From Victivallis sp. Marseille-Q1083 (lineage in GTDB: Bacteria > Verrucomicrobiota > Lentisphaeria > Victivallales > Victivallaceae), in assembly GCF_903645315.1 (NCBI RefSeq), contig NZ_CAHJXL010000001.1:3755339-3819338 (forward strand): a DNA stretch of 64,000 nt, written 5' to 3'. Positions within the stretch are counted from its first letter, which is position 1, and each line of letters opens with the position of its first letter. Below, piece after piece: positions 63,482-64,000 of the stretch. The notes under the pieces were generated by a model that was given only the letters and a program-made list of their open reading frames with translations, had not been told where the DNA came from and searched no databases. A program made the translations under genes and the position numbers.

Positions 63482-64000
63482 CTGATTCCTCTTTCTGTTG
63501 CGCCGGAGCAATTTGTGCTTCGGCGGGCGTGATGCCCAAGGTTTTCATCAATGCTTCTTCTTTGGCAATCTGTCGAAGCTCGCTTTCCCAGTCCTTGCCC
63601 TGCTTGGCGTACTCGACGGCAAGCGTCGTGGTGCGGTTGCGCAACCGTATTTCCTGCGCCGTTGCCTCCTTCTGCGGATCGACGTGCTCCACGCCGTCCC
63701 AGAACCAGGTGTGCGGGATTTCCAGCTCGTCGATTTCGATCGCTTTGGCAAGGCGGTATTCGCGGAGCCACGCCTGGAAAATCCGGTCAAGTACCGCGCC
63801 GGCGGTAAAGGATTGATCCACACGGATGCTTTTGTAATAAGTCTGGTGGTCAAGCCTGCCTGATGCGTAATTGTAGCCGCTCGAATTGCCGGCGGCGATG
63901 TTGTACGGCATGTTCAAACAACGGGCAATTTCATTTAAAATCTCGTGTTTGAACTCTGCGTAGGTCGTCGCCGGCTGTTTCGGGTCGAGCTGTCCCATCT
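63474..64000 (-). CDS. Phage portal protein, C-terminal part (runs off the window)
   Basis: At least 174 residues in the window; the N-terminal part lies beyond base 64000. TYAEFKHEILNEIARCLNMPY, SSGYNYASGRLDHQTYYKS and FWDGVEHVDPQKEATAQEIRL are characteristic of lambda-type (Phage_portal_2) portal proteins, which form the dodecameric DNA gateway of the head. Order portal, protease-capsid, decoration, neck is standard for siphophages. The frame is open with no lesion visible here. Confidence 0.85.
   Translation of the reverse strand, partial: MGQLDPKQPATTYAEFKHEILNEIARCLNMPYNIAAGNSSGYNYASGRLDHQTYYKSIRVDQSFTAGAVLDRIFQAWLREYRLAKAIEIDELEIPHTWFWDGVEHVDPQKEATAQEIRLRNRTTTLAVEYAKQGKDWESELRQIAKEEALMKTLGITPAEAQIAPAQQKEESDE

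Noticed and set aside
61364-63532. A 722-codon plus-strand open frame opposite the capsid gene
   Set aside because: Antisense shadow of the protease-capsid fusion; no recognisable motif, and the minus frame fits the phage gene order.
1-64000. CRISPR arrays, rRNA or tRNA genes
   Set aside because: No regularly spaced repeats of the right size and no tRNA cloverleaf or rRNA stretch was recognised by eye; a dedicated tRNA scan was not possible.

Overview
The window looks like a chromosomal segment of a Lentisphaerota bacterium (Victivallales-like), about 60% GC. This is inferred from three short secreted proteins with the near-invariant prepilin start [20 protein letters not shown] plus a C-terminal H-x8/9-DG motif, each next to an unusual GntR-type regulator and secreted glycosidases, and from large hybrid sensor kinases. 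No rRNA, tRNA or CRISPR array was seen.

Region 1 (1-26.5 kb) is a carbohydrate-foraging region. Two minus-strand operons (8303-201 and 15453-9459) each run regulator, pseudopilin, large secreted glycosidase-like proteins. A third regulator-pseudopilin pair (17682-15781) is a duplicate of the start of the second operon. Around them lie a GH37/GH63-like glycosidase, a divergent LacI regulator, a GNAT enzyme, two MFS transporters, an SDR enzyme and a cytoplasmic (alpha/alpha)6-type protein. Several regulator genes share one promoter style: TTGnnn, a 17-nt spacer (usually T-rich), TGC, TATAmT.

Region 2 (26.6-31.1 kb) holds an FAD-dependent oxidoreductase and a sulfur-assimilation block: a three-cysteine Rrf2 regulator divergent from cysK and an O-acetylhomoserine sulfhydrylase, with palindromic operator candidates between them. 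Region 3 (31.2-37.8 kb) has a promoter-to-terminator unit that may encode a structured small RNA, the tail of a broken hybrid kinase, and an intact 1,820-residue hybrid sensor kinase.

Region 4 (37.8-40.9 kb) is a nested insertion: an IS1380-family element split by a 1,545-bp IS110/IS1111-type element. The split transposase rejoins perfectly when the inner element is removed. The inner element's non-coding end carries short stretches matching both sides of its own target and donor junction, in the order expected of a bridge RNA.

Region 5 (40.9-64 kb, past the window end) is a lambda/HK97-like siphophage prophage read right to left: portal, protease-capsid fusion, decoration protein, neck genes, tail tube, tail chaperone, then tail fibre, small lysis-type proteins and an amidoligase/gamma-glutamylcyclotransferase pair. 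It is interrupted by two inverted, nearly identical 1,111-bp IS630 copies (49232-50342 and 56612-57722) flanking a hybrid sensor kinase and a LacI regulator, and by a low-GC AAA ATPase gene between 29-bp direct repeats. Many prophage genes carry in-frame TAG/TGA codons or single-base frameshifts while the protein signal continues beyond them. This points to a decaying prophage, although recoding or local assembly error cannot be excluded by eye. No tape-measure gene is visible.
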